DNA of 64,000 nucleotides from Carnegiea gigantea (lineage: Eukaryota > Streptophyta > Magnoliopsida > Caryophyllales > Cactaceae). The DNA lies in contig JAKOGI010000007.1 of the NCBI GenBank assembly GCA_029747015.1, positions 1,880,001-1,944,000 of the forward strand, written 5' to 3'. A program made the position numbers and the translations under genes. The notes under the pieces are model-generated. The model saw nothing but the letters and a program-made list of their open reading frames with translations. It ran no database searches and was not told where the DNA came from. Below, piece by piece: positions 42,352-55,890 of this stretch (position 1 is the stretch's first letter; each line of letters begins with the position of its first letter).

Positions 42352-42993
42352 TCAGGACTTCAACCGGGCCAACCCTTCCCGGGCCAAATCGGACTCGGGC
42401 TCAACTTGAAGGGCCCGCTGAAACGCATCCAAGGCCTCATCTCTCATCCCCTTCAGCTCGTAACACTGGCCCAACAAACAAAACGCCGTCGCATTATCCC
42501 GAGTTAGACCCACCGCTTCGACCAGGTCCGACACAGCCGAGTCAACTCTCCTTCTCCGATTCACCGCCATCTGCAGCTCCGCCCGCTTCACTAAGGCGTC
42601 CGCCTTCTCTCTCCCCGACAGAAGCTTCACCGCCGGCGGCGATAGGGCGGCGTCGAGTGACTTGATGGCGGAGGTCCGGTGGCCCATGAGATCCTGCGCT
42701 AGGGCTTTTAAGATGTGCGCCGCCGGATCTTTGGGTTGCAGCGCTAGGGCTTTGTCGGCCTCCGCGACGGCGTCCTTGGCCAGCGATGTGGCGGCGGAGC
42801 GGTGGCGCGTGGATCGGGCTCGGCTGAGGAGCTGCGCGCCGATTAGGAAGTGGCGGTTCGATTGGACAGTGGCGCGGTTGCTCGATCGGAGCTTCGTGAA
42901 GGCCTTCTTCGGGAGGTTGTAGATTGCGAGGAAAATTCCTAGGGTTAATGCGAGGAATGCTAGCTGAATCGCTGTTTCCGGTTGGAATTGCAT
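42352..42993 (-). CDS. TPR-like membrane-anchored protein, 213 aa
   Basis: Single exon, ATG 42993 to stop 42352. Residues about 7-25 (ETAIQLAFLALTLGIFLAIY split around position 16) form a hydrophobic segment likely to anchor the protein; the rest is soluble. Residues about 65-115 contain tetratricopeptide-like helices (AEADKALALQPKDPAAHILKA) and residues about 170-210 a clear TPR pair (ATAFCLLGQCYELKGMRDEA, LDAFQRALQVEPESDLAREG). An Arg-rich RRRR patch is at about 149-152. TPR proteins are protein-binding scaffolds; the partner is unknown. The coding strand is rich in G+C compared with flanks, and its antisense frame is a shadow. It sits tail-to-tail with the AIL gene. Confidence 0.85.
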   Translation of the reverse strand: MQFQPETAIQLAFLALTLGIFLAIYNLPKKAFTKLRSSNRATVQSNRHFLIGAQLLSRARSTRHRSAATSLAKDAVAEADKALALQPKDPAAHILKALAQDLMGHRTSAIKSLDAALSPPAVKLLSGREKADALVKRAELQMAVNRRRRVDSAVSDLVEAVGLTRDNATAFCLLGQCYELKGMRDEALDAFQRALQVEPESDLAREGLARLKS

Positions 42994-44128
42994 CTTTCTC
43001 TCTCGCCGGCGGCGAAGCTCCGGTGACCTAGCGAGGGGTGGTTAGGATACTGGGTTAGGGTTTCTGACCGGATTTTGTGCGGCTCAGGAGTTTGGGCCTG
43101 AGTGTGTATGGGCTTAAATGGTGCCGGTTACAGGTAAGTCTTTTTCTCCTTTTTAATTTTTTTTTAAAAAATTGGTCTTCATGATTTCAAATTTTCATTG
43201 ATTGTTTTTGCCTTTTGTTAGATGGTAGGAGGAGATATTATTGCATACTCTTGATAATGATAAGTCGTTGTATTTATGCATCTGTTTTTCGCCATTCTGA
43301 TTGACATCTTAATAATGAGTCTCACTGTTGCATTTTGGGCACATTTGTTAATGCATCATCGAGTTCGTCTTTTTTTGTTTTGGTGGTTTGGGTGCATTGC
43401 GGAGTTCTGATGGGATTCGGTGCATTAGTGTTAGTATGAATTTGTATTAGTGGACGTTTAGAGTTCAGCTGATATTAAAAGTTTATCGAAAGTACATTCT
43501 TTGGACAGATGAAATGTACATGCTCTCAATAGTTCTTTTCTTCTCAGAAGGACTGCGTGCTAAAGACTGATTGCATTTGGGTCTGAATCCATAAGAAACA
43601 ATGACTGCTTGCAAATATATGTAATGATACCGGCCAGCTTAGCTATCAGTGTTTGGAAACTGATTGCACAAGCACAAGCTTGAGTTATCCTTACAGAACT
43701 TGTGTTTCTTTGTTGATTTTGCTCGGTGCTCCTCTCGTCTGATGTTGTGTACCCAATTTTGCTCGTTAAACGAAGGACTTGAGGAGTTTACATTGCTTGT
43801 CACAAAACCAAGCATGTTGGCTGATAAACTTCTTTTGTGTTTTGGAGTAAGATTAGGACTTGGTGCCTATGAATGTAGAAAAAAGGCTTCTCATTACCAA
43901 ATACAAAAACATACACACTGTACAAGTTATTAAGATATCCCACAGAATCTCTTTTTGAGGGATACAGGTTTTGGTAATATCTGCTACTCTGGTTCTTTAA
44001 TCTCTCTCTACACTCGCAAAAATACATCCCAGAACTTTGTTGACTAGGACTAGGAGGGAAGCAAACAAGGAGACAAGGAGAAATACATACCCTAAGAAGA
44101 AAAGAAGAAAAAACAAGGCCCCTGGGAG
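42994..44128. other. Intergenic, TPR promoter and RLCK 3' flank
   Basis: About 1.1 kb. 43,000-43,130 should carry the TPR promoter. Short antisense frames at 43.7-44.0 kb have no protein-like features. No repeats recognised. Confidence 0.4.
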
Positions 44129-47100
44129 CTACTCCATGACAAGCTCCCTATGGCGATTGAGATCCTGGAGGTAGTTCGAGCAAGTGTAATCCTCCAGGTC
44201 ACATGCATCTAATAGTAGTGATCTTGGGCCCATAGATGCCTGCTTCATGTGATCAACTGGCCCGCCCTCTCCCCTCAGTATCTCTACAACCTGAATAACC
44301 AAATTCAAATAAGAAAAGTTGTTCATTTTAGCATATAATGGTTAGCAATTAGAATAATGCACAGTTAAAGGAAGGAGGAGACGGAGATGGTATACTTTGT
44401 TCATGTAGGGGCGTTCACCAGGTGAGTGGTGAATGCACATTGAAGCTACTACCATGGCACGCTTCATTTCCACGGGGTCATATTTTCCCTCTAGTTGTGG
44501 ATCTGCTAGTTCCTTCACATTGTTCGAGTCTAGGAAAGGTTTTGCCTGGGAGAAAAAGAAACAACATATTTTGTCAACTGCCATGATTCCCAGCTGAATC
44601 CAGAACACATCTGATTTCTGATCTTTGAACTACTACTTATCACTAGGGGGAAAATATCTGGCGTTCTAGCATGGAGAGCATAAACAAAAAGGGAAAGAAA
44701 AGCACAAACCAATAGGTGTTCACTGTTCTACATTTCTCAGAGATCTTTTTAAATTTGTTTTAGTAATATACCCACATAACGAGGCTTTGTCGACTGGGAT
44801 CAACGGCAACAGCATGACGGCCTGTTATGAGCTCTAGCAATAGCACCCCATAGGCAAACACATCTGTCTTCTCATCAGCTATCCCATGCATGAAATACTC
44901 TGGAGCCAGGTAGCTGAACAATAAGACACGAGATTAGCATTGGCCAAAACCTATTCGAGTGGAGTCAGATGCTCAAGTATATATATTTAGCCGTTTATTT
45001 TCTTTACCCAAATGTTCCCTCTATAGGATGCACCACATGATGGAGCCATTTATCGGGGAGCCATTTTGCAAGCCCAAAATCAGATATCTGCATTGCATTG
45101 TCATCGTAAGTGCACAAGTTTGTTTCATAAGGCTAAAAATGAACCAGGGAAAAACTTCAATCAATTGAAAGAAGTTTTTACTTTTTGGGGGGGGGGGGGA
45201 GCGAGGAATTACCAATGGCTCATTATTTTCACCAAGTAGTATGTTTGAGGCCTTGATGTCACGGTGAATGATCCGCCTCTGACAAGTGTGATGGAGATAA
45301 CTCAATCCTTCGGCTACCCCTACAGCCACCTTGTACCTTGTCTTCCAATCCCACTCCTCTGATGATCCTGCATGTTCCAGGATGCACTAATTATTAACGA
45401 TGCAATAATGGTTTAGTAAATTAACACAAAATTGAATTTGGTATGTCAATTATTCAAATTAGTATCGGAGAGAACTAGCACCTTGAAGATGAGATTCAAC
45501 ACTGCCATTCGCGGCATATTGGAGGACCAAGTAAAGACCGCCTTCAAGCCCAAATCCAATGAGCTTATCAGTATTTGGGTGGTCAACATGGGCAATAATC
45601 CCAAGCTCTGATAAGAAATCAGCAGTTCTCTCATCTTCCTTGTCATCCTTTCTTAGCCTCTTCACAGCTACAAGTGTGCCATCAGGTAAAAACCCTTTGT
45701 ACACTTCTGCATGCCCCCCTTTTCCTACCAGCCTCTCTGCAAAAGTTTTACAGGCATACCTCTCAGTAGTTTTTAAGAAATTACTTAAATCTTTTACTAA
45801 TGTGCTTGTTGTTATCAAAGGATAGATCATGAAACATGCATATACAATCTATGATGTGGTATAGAGCCATGGGTTTATTGCATCTTGACCAGAAGTTGAA
45901 GTCTTAAGAGACATATTTCTTACTTTTGGTCTAAACCTGGAACTGAACGAGGAAAGTCGGCAGTCAAGTAGGCATTGGGTCAGATTGTAAGGCTAGTATT
46001 TTGGCAAAGTGCCCATAATGACTTTCTGAGTAAGTGAGCTTCATGATATGACTCTACTAACCCCAATTGGGTCAGCTGGTTAGGATCAATATGGTTGGCT
46101 GGTTAAAATGGGACAAATCGTTGGCATTTTAGCCATCACAGCCATCATAATAGGTTCCTCCAACTGACCAGTTGCAACCCCTAATAGGGGAGTGTAGAAC
46201 TTCATTAGGATATGTCAATTTAGCTACCAAGATTAGTTCTCTAAGACTTGCTGGAGACGCTTAAAAGTAAACCCAATGCTTTGAAGGATTGTAACTAAAT
46301 TTGTTTTCAAGTGAAAATGGTCTTGTACATCTTTATTCTCCAGGAACAAGGGAAAGTTGTGTATAAGACCCCAAACGGCTATGCCTAAGATGCCCAAAAA
46401 AAGAAAAAGTGCCGGTGATCTTGATGCTATGAGCAAGTTTTCTTGTATTGTCTTTAAGAAATGCCCATTCGATCACCAAGAACATCTCATAAGGCTTGAT
46501 TTAACATACCAAATATGAACAAAAATGAAAAGTATGGTTGGTAGAGGGTGTCTCACCAGGACAAAATTTGTCTGTGGCAGCTTCCAGCTCTGCATAAGTG
46601 AAGTTCCTCCAATGCGGCTTGCGCACAAATCCAAGACCGCAATCAACTCCAACCTCAGCAGTCCACATTCGAAGGAGCTTCTGGCGGAGGGTCTTGGCAG
46701 TGAGCTCACAGTTTGACAGCAGGGGAATAGACGAGGTGGAGAACCTCCTTCCCCGTGATTTCCTCTTCCCTGAACTGAAAAGTCCCTTCCATGGAATGCC
46801 ATAGCCATACGAAGATCCCCCTTTCGGGGTCTCTTTCTCGATTGTATTCGGATTGGAAGCCGAGGGGGAGCTGCTGCTGCTGCTGCTGCTACCAGGGCTG
46901 TTCAATCTGTCAGATACAGGAGAGCCATCTGAGATAGGTATTTCCAACACACATCTTGGTGACTGTTTTCCACTCCTAGTTTCCCGTTTATTGGATGAAT
47001 TCTTCATTTCTAGTCCTGAATCCTGTTCTGTTCTCTTGATTTCTTCATATTTCACCGGAAAACAAGAAGATAAATCAGTTAGATGATTAGCAATGTTGTT

Positions 47101-47201
47101 GTTGCTTCAAGTTCTTATATCATGCCAGAAAAACAGAGTATTATTAAGTATTATTTTTTAAATCAAAAAAGAAGAAATAGATTAATACCTTCAACAGCCA
47201 T
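44129..47201 (-). CDS. Receptor-like cytoplasmic kinase, class VI (RBK type), 480 aa
   Basis: Ser/Thr kinase without signal peptide or membrane segment; class VI members are known to bind and be activated by ROP GTPases. Eight exons: 47201..47189 (13 nt, MAVE), 47042..46557, 45736..45482, 45367..45213, 45087..45008, 44913..44772, 44545..44396, 44290..44129; 481 codons with stop. Residues 1-130 are Ser-rich and basic ([21 protein letters not shown]). The kinase core is complete: [14 protein letters not shown]-loop [12 protein letters not shown], catalytic Lys in [27 protein letters not shown], and an [20 protein letters not shown] activation/DVWAYG-type segment. [19 protein letters not shown] is typical of class VI. 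The 13-nt first exon rests on one AG acceptor at 47,043-47,044 and is the weakest junction. A GA/AAG-rich leader lies upstream (47,216-47,461). Confidence 0.94.
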
Positions 47202-50200
47202 TTTGATTTCTGGGATTGGAAGGGTCTCCTCCCCTCTTTGAAATTCTAAGGGCTTCCCTGACGAGAATAACACAATTCAAAGGAGCCCTTAGAACTGAAA
47301 GCCACCTGGTCTCGCGTTACCGGATTCCGGAGGGCCTCAGCTGGGGGGTGAGAGGGGGAGGGGGAGGGGGAGGAGGAGACAGAGAGAGCGAGAATGCGCC
47401 CCCGAGCGAGCGATCGATCGAGAGGAAGAAGAAGAAGAAGAAGAATAAGGAGAGGAAATGAAGGTGGAAGAGGAAGGGTGGTATATCTTGTGAGGGTGGT
47501 TATAAGTTATTCTTGGGAGAGCAGGGGAAGGGAGGGAAAGTAGTTCAGCTCATGATGATTTGGAATATGTTTTTGCTATATTTATACCCTCTTTTCTCTC
47601 TTCTCCTGAACTTCATCTTTATCCTTTTCTTTCTTTATTTTAATTATTAATCTCCTTGATTGATTTTTTTATTTGGTGAGTTTTCCACTAGGAAATTTGA
47701 CATGGGTCCATGCATGAGAAAGATAGTAGGTCGTACTGCTCATGCATCAGCTAGAAGGTAGTTTACATTTAAATTATAAGCAGTTATTGATATCACATTT
47801 TCGATGTCAAGCTAGCCTTATTATTTTTCTTTGGGATTTTTTGTTTGCTATCTTTATTTATAAATTTATTTGGTGCATTGTATATTTGTATACGAAAATA
47901 AAGATTTTTTTATAATAAATTTAAATTGATAAATATTATTACTAGAATTTATATTTGTTTTCATGTTTTGTACCAAATGAATTTTAAAAAATACTAGAGC
48001 ATCAAATGAAATATCATTTTTCTTTTTATTCATTAATTTTTTTTGGGTTCAAATAATGTACAAAAAATAATTCAATGTCCTACTGTTAGGGTAGGAGGAA
48101 CCTAATATGAGATTTTTAATATAATTAGGGTCTCAATCTAGCTAGTAGGTGAAGTCTTTATTGATGGGCAATCTTGATTTAAGTAAGCAATTTCATGCAC
48201 TATTTATTTTTCAAGATATATTTTTCGTAAATAAGTTGCAATAAATTAAGCTATTTGGGAGGCAAAGTCATAACCTTTTATGGAAGAATCTTATGAGTTA
48301 TGAGTGAATAATTTGAGAGGGATACAAAGCCGCAATCGTTTCAATTATAGTTACAAAATTAGCTTATAGTGCATTATGAAAGCGCCACTTCTCCATATTA
48401 TTTTCATTGGGTAATTGACATTTCTTTCTAGCAAGTGAATTTTGAGAATCATCTTATCTTATACGTTTAGATTTATGCAATTAAACATTTTTAATTGCCC
48501 GTCTAAAAATAATTACTACTATATAATTAGAAATTACACTGTTATATTTAACCCTCCACATTTTTATCGGATGCGAGCTCGAGGAATAAATTTAGAGTGG
48601 GGAGTAAATTATGAGAGTGATATATAATATGAAATTGAGGCAATAATAATAATACTAGGACAATAAATGAGTGTGGGGGCCTTTTAGCTCGAGAGTTTTG
48701 CCGCGACTTGCGGGAGCAAAAAGTTAGACAGGGAAAGGGTGCATTAACGGCCCAACTAACTCATACGGGGTTGTGTAGTGTGCTAACCTAAAGCACTTTT
48801 GGACGACAGAACTCAGGAAATTGTGGAGAATTCCCCTTTCCAATTGGAAATTGGAAAAAATTAATGCATTTGGTATCTTCTTTTCATGGCACCACTAAAT
48901 AGTAAATACTATTGTGCTCATTGAAGTCTTGTTTAGACGAAAATTGAACAGAAAAAGGGGAAGTCCCTCTCCCCCCCTTCTCCTTTTCCTTTGTTGGAAT
49001 TTGAGTTATAAGATTTTCTTTTTTAATCATTAATAAGCTTCGAAGAAATTAGAGAAAATGATACATTGATGAGGAAGTAGATGGACAGATGGCAGCACGG
49101 ATACCATCAAAAACCACCTTTATTTCAAAAGAAACGATATGAGATCACTCAATTTCACATCATCGAAATAAAATCGAATGCTGTCGAACTAAACTAGATA
49201 AGAAGTTTGCCTAAAATTTAGGCACCACTCAAGAAGATAATACCACCTACGAAATAATTCAGTGACCAAACTACCGGCAGCAATCACCACCATTGGGAGG
49301 ACAGGAGTTGGAGGAGTGCCAGCTTTGTTGCGCAATGAAGCCTACTCTTTTTTACAGCTTGTTAAATTATACGTAATTCTTTCAATCTCTACTTGATCAT
49401 TTCTAGTAACCCTTAGCCCTATTGCGTTACCTACCTCCGAGGCCTCACCAGCCTACCTCCGAGGCCTCACCAGCCTTTTGCGATAAAAAATTAGAGTTAT
49501 AAGACAGATGAGACTCGGGACATACTTTAATCTTAGATTTTTAAAAGTATCTCTAAGAAATTTCCCAATTATGTTTTATCAACAACTAACGTTTTTTAAA
49601 GCCGTTTGCATCCTTAGAGGATACATTTGATAACACATTAATCTTTGCAAATTTTGAGATATTTTTCATAAACTTTTCTTTTGCCTTTATGTTAGTCATT
49701 TCTTTTTTGAATTGTTTTGTTCTACTATTACTTCATTATTTTTTGGGGGGATTATAAAACAAAGTTTTTATAATAATCATAATTTGTGTAAAATAGCAAC
49801 TACAAACTTATATTTATGTAATATCTATGTAAATTTAAATCTCAAAATCGAAATCTAATTGGGATTTTTAATCCCCAGTGAAAGGAAAATATAACAACTT
49901 ATATACTCAACAAACTAATGGAGTTAGTCACAATTTATTATCTGGTAATATTGCAAAATAATAATTTGGGAAGTTCATGAATGCCAATAAATATCACAAA
50001 AATATGGAAAAGAAAAGGAAAAGTAAAGAAACGTGGGGGAGTTTAATTGGAAGGTGATTTAGTTGAGCTTAGGGGGCGGGAAACTCATACATCATGTCAT
50101 CACTAAGAAACTTTGAAAGTGGAGAGTATGACCCAAAGTGGGTGAACTAATCCCATTTTTAGCCCCTCCACCATTTATTTTCCTAAGTAATTAATTAGTA

Positions 50201-51918
50201 CTCAAAATTTATCCAAATCCCAACATAAAAAAGCAACAACCTCACTAATGTCACTTCCATCTATTCATTAAAGAATTAAGTATAACGAAACTCTCTCTCC
50301 AACTTTGGGGGGTCAAAAAGATTCAATTTTAAAGGCTGAGAAAGTGGTTACGGGAGAAATTCAAGTCAGAAAAAGGTAGTCTTACATATCTATAGGGGGG
50401 AAAATGGAAATAACGCATGAGAATTTTTCTTGCAAATGGGCGTTCGGGAAAAAAAATGTATTGAGTTGGTCAATATGTGTCAACTAGGCTAATGACTATT
50501 TTTAAAAAATTTAATATTTTATCAGTTGCTAACGGAGTCTGGATGGATTTAGCTTTGGAGAATTCAGAGATAAACAATCTTTTTTTATTATTATAATTGT
50601 TGATAAAGTTATAAAGGCTAAGAAATAGACAAGAAGGGGAAATACAATCCAGAAATAAATTACCATATATCTATAAGTGGAGAAATTAAAATAATGAATG
50701 AAAAATTTTGTGCAAGAAAATGGAGATTTTTTTTTTAACAAATTAAAAAGCTTTCGGAAATTGGTTTGATTTCAAATTGTAAGGATAGTAATACTGTTTC
50801 ATGGGACTTTATCTTGTATTTTGTGAAAGTTGCAATCAAACTCATTATTGAAGATGATTTTATGCATTTTTGTATTTTCGCCTCCACATTCTTTAGACAA
50901 TTTGGCTACCTTTGACCCAAAGTTGGGGCAACTAACCCATACGTACTCTGCAGAAATGCAACGGAATGATGATGAATAGTGAATACTCTGCAGAAGAAGA
51001 TACCAGGAGGATGATAAAGTCTGTGTCATAAAAATAAAAATAGAAAAAAGAAAGGGATTTATTGGATTGGTTACTTTGTCTTAAGATATGGATGGCCGAT
51101 AATGAGCTAACTATTCGTATGTTTTATGAATGCTTTTCCTTCCTGTGTATGAATTTATAGATGTAAGTTCGAGTTTCGTGCTGTCAACAAAAATATAGAA
51201 CCGATAAAAAATAGTTTAATGTATTGTTGATCGGTTGTTATGAGAAATTTTACCATGTAGATGATGTATTAATGCACTATAAATAACAACATTATAGGTG
51301 ATTACTACGAACAATATGCGCTCATGTAAGAGTTCATTGTGCAATCAAATACACAAGCCTTGGTTGGAAGATGTTTAGGTTCTTCCAATTAACTGCATTT
51401 CTTGTTTTGGCCCACATTAAGAGGACGTTAAGATATCTTACCCTCATTTGAATGTTTTGGTTCTGTAATTTATATTTCTCTTGTTTGCTCCATATTTAAG
51501 GTATTTGATAGCTTGTCATTGGCATGATATGAACTCTTTGTTTTGAACAGAAAAATTGAATGTACGAGAATTAACAGATTGTTAATTAATCATCAAATAA
51601 GAATTAAATTTGTAAAAGAATGATCATCCATATGTAACTTCTATGACTATTTACGTTACTGTATTTCCTTCAAAAATTAATCCAACGTCAAATAATTTTA
51701 GTTTGTTGGTCTGACCGAATAAATGTGAGAACCGATCTGTTTGCCAGCTCTAAATTGTGCACTTGCCTTTCCAAAACTTTTGCCCCCCCCCCCCCCCCCA
51801 AAAAAAACCCAAAAAAGAGAGTATTGAACAGGGAAGGGTAAACGGTAAATAAGCAAGTTTTGCCGTAGTAACTAACCGTAAAAATATCTTGAACCCAGCA
51901 ACCCACAGCAACTAGTGA

Positions 51919-51958
<40 letters not shown>
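47202..51958. other. Intergenic, RLCK promoter and AT-rich DNA
   Basis: No gene found in 4.75 kb. 47,340-47,450 is purine-rich (GGGGGAG repeats and AAG trinucleotides) and is probably the RLCK leader. 49,430-49,475 holds a 22-bp tandem repeat (CCTACCTCCGAGGCCTCACC). 50,320-50,455 and 50,595-50,740 are imperfect direct repeats (AAAGGCTGAGAAA / AAAGGCTAAGAAA; CATATCTATA-G-GG). 51,783-51,799 is a C run of 17 and 51,922-51,958 a GA run just before the next start codon. Confidence 0.45.
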
Positions 51959-51961
<3 letters not shown>

Positions 51962-54900
51962 GCGGCATTAGGTGACGACGGAAGGGGGTATGAGCTAGCT
52001 CGAAAGCTTGAAGCTTGCGGAGTATGGCGGCCATGGCTGGGCGACTCTCTCTACTCCAATTTCATCCACTCTCTCTCCTCCTCTTCTGCTTGGGACTCTT
52101 TCATGACCGTCGGTGACTCCAAGTCAAGGGATCAGATCCACCTTCAGCTTCGTGTTCGCGCTCTTCTCTTCGACAAGGCTTCAGTCTCTCTCTTCCTTCG
52201 CGTTTCCAATTCTCCCTCCGTTGTCTCCAAACTCAATCCGAACTGTGAGTTTTTCTGACCGTTGATTTGGTTGTTGTGATTTGATTGGAGGCTGATAGAT
52301 TTTGTTTTGGTTGTTTGTTTGGGTAGATTTGCAATTGCATGGTGATGATGTCTATTTCACCCTAGAAGATGGTGTTCCTCGAGATAAGGTTCGATTTTGA
52401 TCCACTTTGCCCTAATTTGCGCCTCTTGTCTGTTGTTTTGAGCCTTCAATTTGATGAATTTTCTAGTTTTGTAGTCTCTGATGTTGGTGAAATGCTTGAG
52501 CATTGAATCGAATTGAATCGAATTGCAGTTGAGTGAGATGTGAATTTGATGAATTTTCTGAGTTTTTAGTTTTTGATATTGTTGAAAGGATTGAACGTTG
52601 AATCGAACCGAATTGCAGTTCAGTGAGAACAAGCTGGATGAATTCGTTTATGTGTATGACGATGGAGCTGCTGATTCCCTTTGTGAAAATGTTGCCTTTC
52701 CATTTTCAGTACTTAGAATTGCTTGTGGACTCGCTTAACAATGGAGCTTTGATTTCAATGTTGTGATCATACTTTGCTTGAATCTGCTGTTGCCTTACTC
52801 TTTCAAGTCTTCTCCATTAGTCATGTTTGGAGTTGGAGAATATTGAGACTTGGATAGTCATTCAATTGCTCATGAAGGTCTATTTGCTGGTTGTCAAAAC
52901 GAAATCTTTCCAGTATATTGGAATTAGAAATGTTGAGAAGGGAAAGGTGGGAAAATGTTTTATTATGTATTATAAAGAAGCAAGAAAAGAAGGGAAAGTG
53001 AAGGGAAACTTGGAATTTTTTAAAAATTATTCCCACCAATTGGTCCAAATATAAAAAACGAGCATGAAGATGGTTTGAATTGCTATCCATTGTCTCCTGT
53101 CATTTTTTTTGGGCTTAATTTCTTTGTTTCTGTGGTTCAATTTGCAGAGATTCAGACAGGAAGATTTTCCAGAAAATTGGTACAATAAGTTTATTGAAAA
53201 CTACAGAGCCAGCAAGCCACATGTATTATCATTTTCGAATCGAGAACCAGACAGGCGCAACCCCAGTGAGATGTCTACTTACCTGAGACTTTTGGAGAGA
53301 CATAAAAGGAGAAGAATAGAGTTCAAGGGGGGTGAATCTGGAGGTTTTAGCAACTCAAACACAGAGAACAAGATGCAATCTAGCACAGTTTTGGATAGTG
53401 ATAATTTGAGTGACGATGACTCATGCTTCTTTCCAGAGACAATGTTTACGTTGAACTGCGTTCCAGATAGTGCCATTGTACCAAGAATAATGGTGGAGGA
53501 GAAGCAGAGAGTGGAGGTTTTTGGAGTTCTTGATACGTTACCACAGATGCCGACAAAGAATTCAATTATGCTGGAGCGACTTGGCATTAGGCCTGAATAT
53601 CTGGGGCAGGGACCTGGACATTCTCGCACAAAAGTTGGCTCGGATGGAAACAGAAACCAATTGAGTCTAGAACTAGCTATGCAGATGTCTAAGATGGTAG
53701 TTGCCCGTGTTTTATCAACTGTGGGCTATGAAGGTGGCTCTGAAATGTCAATTGATGTTTTATCCAAGTTCCTCAGTTGCCATGTGTCAAAACTAGGACG
53801 CATACTGAAAGTCCTGGCTGATAGTTATAGAAAACAGTGTTCGGCAATGGAATTGCTCAAGATGTTCCTCCAAGTAGCTGGGAAAAGGTGAGTACATGGA
53901 ACTTTTAGAATTATATGCAGCAGTGCTGTATGATGTACATAAGATTCTCTGTTGGATTATGTTCTAAAGTTCCATTTTTACCACCTGTGCTACAATGTTG
54001 TGCAGAAGCTATCTCATCTTGTTGACTATTTTGCTCCCTTTTGTAGTGTAATTGTCCAAAACATGAATGTATTGAGCCAACCTGTGTCGTTTTCCGGCTC
54101 TTGTAGAAATTAGGAAAGGAAGTGCATGCCTGATCTCCACATATCAGGGTATGGCTTTTTCGGACTGATCTTTTCTATTTTCCTCCAGCTGCAACCTTGC
54201 TGCTTTAGCGGAACACATGAAGGATAGCAGAGGGGCTGTGCAGCAAAGTGCACTACAGATTCAGAATATGCAGTCTCAGTTGCCTTTGCCCCAACAGAGT
54301 ACTCTTCAGCTCTCCCAACAGGTATGTATCTTACATTTCTAGTCCTGGAGGGAGGAATGCCTAGAAATGGTTGGAATACCTTGTTTTAATAAATGCTGGT
54401 AACAACCAATGACCTGAAATTGGGTATATTTACTTTCTTGAGCTTTGTTTTAGGCTATGAATATCAGCAACACTCCCGACCTCTCCTTCTGATAGTTGTC
54501 TGTTAAGCCAGAGTCTCAAACTACATAAATTTGTTTAAGCAAAAGAACAATCCATTTTGGCTGAAACGACGGTGGATGTCCAGTGAACCGGCATTCACCT
54601 TTATGTGAATTTCTTCCCCTACTCCTCCCAACTTCGCATATTAAGTTGTGAATATATTGTCATCGAAAGTTTGGGAACAAAAACATGTATATTATGAAAT
54701 TGAGGCCTTAACCTTGAAAAATCTTGTTGTGACTCATTTTGAGTCTGTCTGTCATGCAGATTCCTCGGCCAATGCATGCACAGATGGCACAGATGATACA
54801 TCCTCAAAACCTCACCTTGCAGCAACAGCAACAGCTTGAGAGAATGAGGCAGCGAGCAGCAGCAGCCGCAGCAGCAGCTGCAGCAGCATCTTCTCCTCGC

Positions 54901-55327
54901 CCTGTCATGAACATGGACAAGGACCGACCCATGATTCAGGTCAAGCTTGAAAACCCACCTGATCTGCCCGTGGATAGTAACACCTTTAATGCTATCAACA
55001 GCAGACAGGCCCAGATGCAAAGACGGCAGCAGCAAATTGCTGCATTGCAGAGAATCATGGGACCATCTGTTAGTCAAATGAGGCAACCCGCTGGTGTGCA
55101 TATGCCTCCAGTGCAATCACAGTAAGAAACATTTGAACTGGGCCAGATTTTATTCACTGCTCTGCAAACAGTTGGATGATATCTGAAACTGTGTGTGTCT
55201 ACGCAGGAACGTCAGTGCTGTTAGGGCACCGCCAGTCAAGGTGGAAGGCTTCCAAGAATTGATGGGCGGAGACACTTCATTGAAGCAAAGTTCAGACGAA
55301 AGTCGGCTGACATCGCCTTCTAAGTAG
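51959..55327 (+). CDS. Histone-fold, TFIID-subunit-like protein, 567 aa
   Basis: Likely nuclear transcription-related protein. Six exons: 51959-52244, 52327-52388, 53148-53887, 54189-54321, 54760-55121, 55207-55327; 568 codons with stop. The start is ATG 51959 directly after a GA run; the frame opens upstream only through GA-repeat codons. Residues 1-116 contain a GYELARKLEACGVWRPWLGD module. Residues about 118-145 (RFRQEDFPENWYNKFIENYR) are conserved-looking. Residues about 290-360 (ELAMQMSKMVVARVLSTVGY, then ISIDVLSKFLSCHVSKLGRI-like helices, read here as MSIDVLSKFLSCHVSKLGRI) form a histone-fold/bromodomain-associated region like TAF8-type proteins. The C-terminal third is Gln-rich with a 12-Ala tract (RQRAAAA...). 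The TFIID label comes from remembered annotation of plant homologues; no experimental role is implied. Confidence 0.88.
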
Positions 55328-55890
55328 ATGGGTGATAAGCTTTGATAATTTAGATATACATGATGGTGTTGCATATCTTGATTCGTGGGCTTTTGTCTGT
55401 CTCTTTATCCAAGCATGGCCGGAATGTTTCGTGTTTTATAGTTGTAATACTTCTCAGACACATCTAATCTAATTCCAATGTCCATATCCTGCATTTTTCA
55501 ACGTCTCACGGCTTGCATTATGTTCCTTCATTTGTCAACCAGGTCATCTTAGTTTGTACAGTAATTTCTTGCAATGTAATTACGTTGCATCAGCTGCTGT
55601 TTGGTTATGATGCACCTGATCTCTGAAGGTTTTTACTCTACTGACAAGTTGAGTTGTCAAATGATATTGGTAATTTGGTATTGCATGATAACCTGTGAAA
55701 TATTGAAAAGTTGGGTTGTCAAATGATTTACTGATACAATGAGTCATAACATCCCCCTTTGATTTGCATTTTGGATTCAAGCGCTCTGCGTTCCAGACTA
55801 AACGATTTCAGTTCCAGACTAAGCAGTTACAGGAAACTATGGTGACATAACAAAGGCTAAAATATTAAAGTTCTCAATTCAATACGATTA
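55328..55890. other. 3' flank of the TFIID-like gene
   Basis: Probable 3' untranslated region and plain intergenic DNA; nothing else recognised. Confidence 0.4.

Noticed and set aside
42345..42665. Plus-strand ORF of 106 codons over the TPR gene
   Set aside because: It is the antisense shadow of the TPR coding sequence, Pro/Ser/Arg-rich from G+C-rich codons, with no domain.
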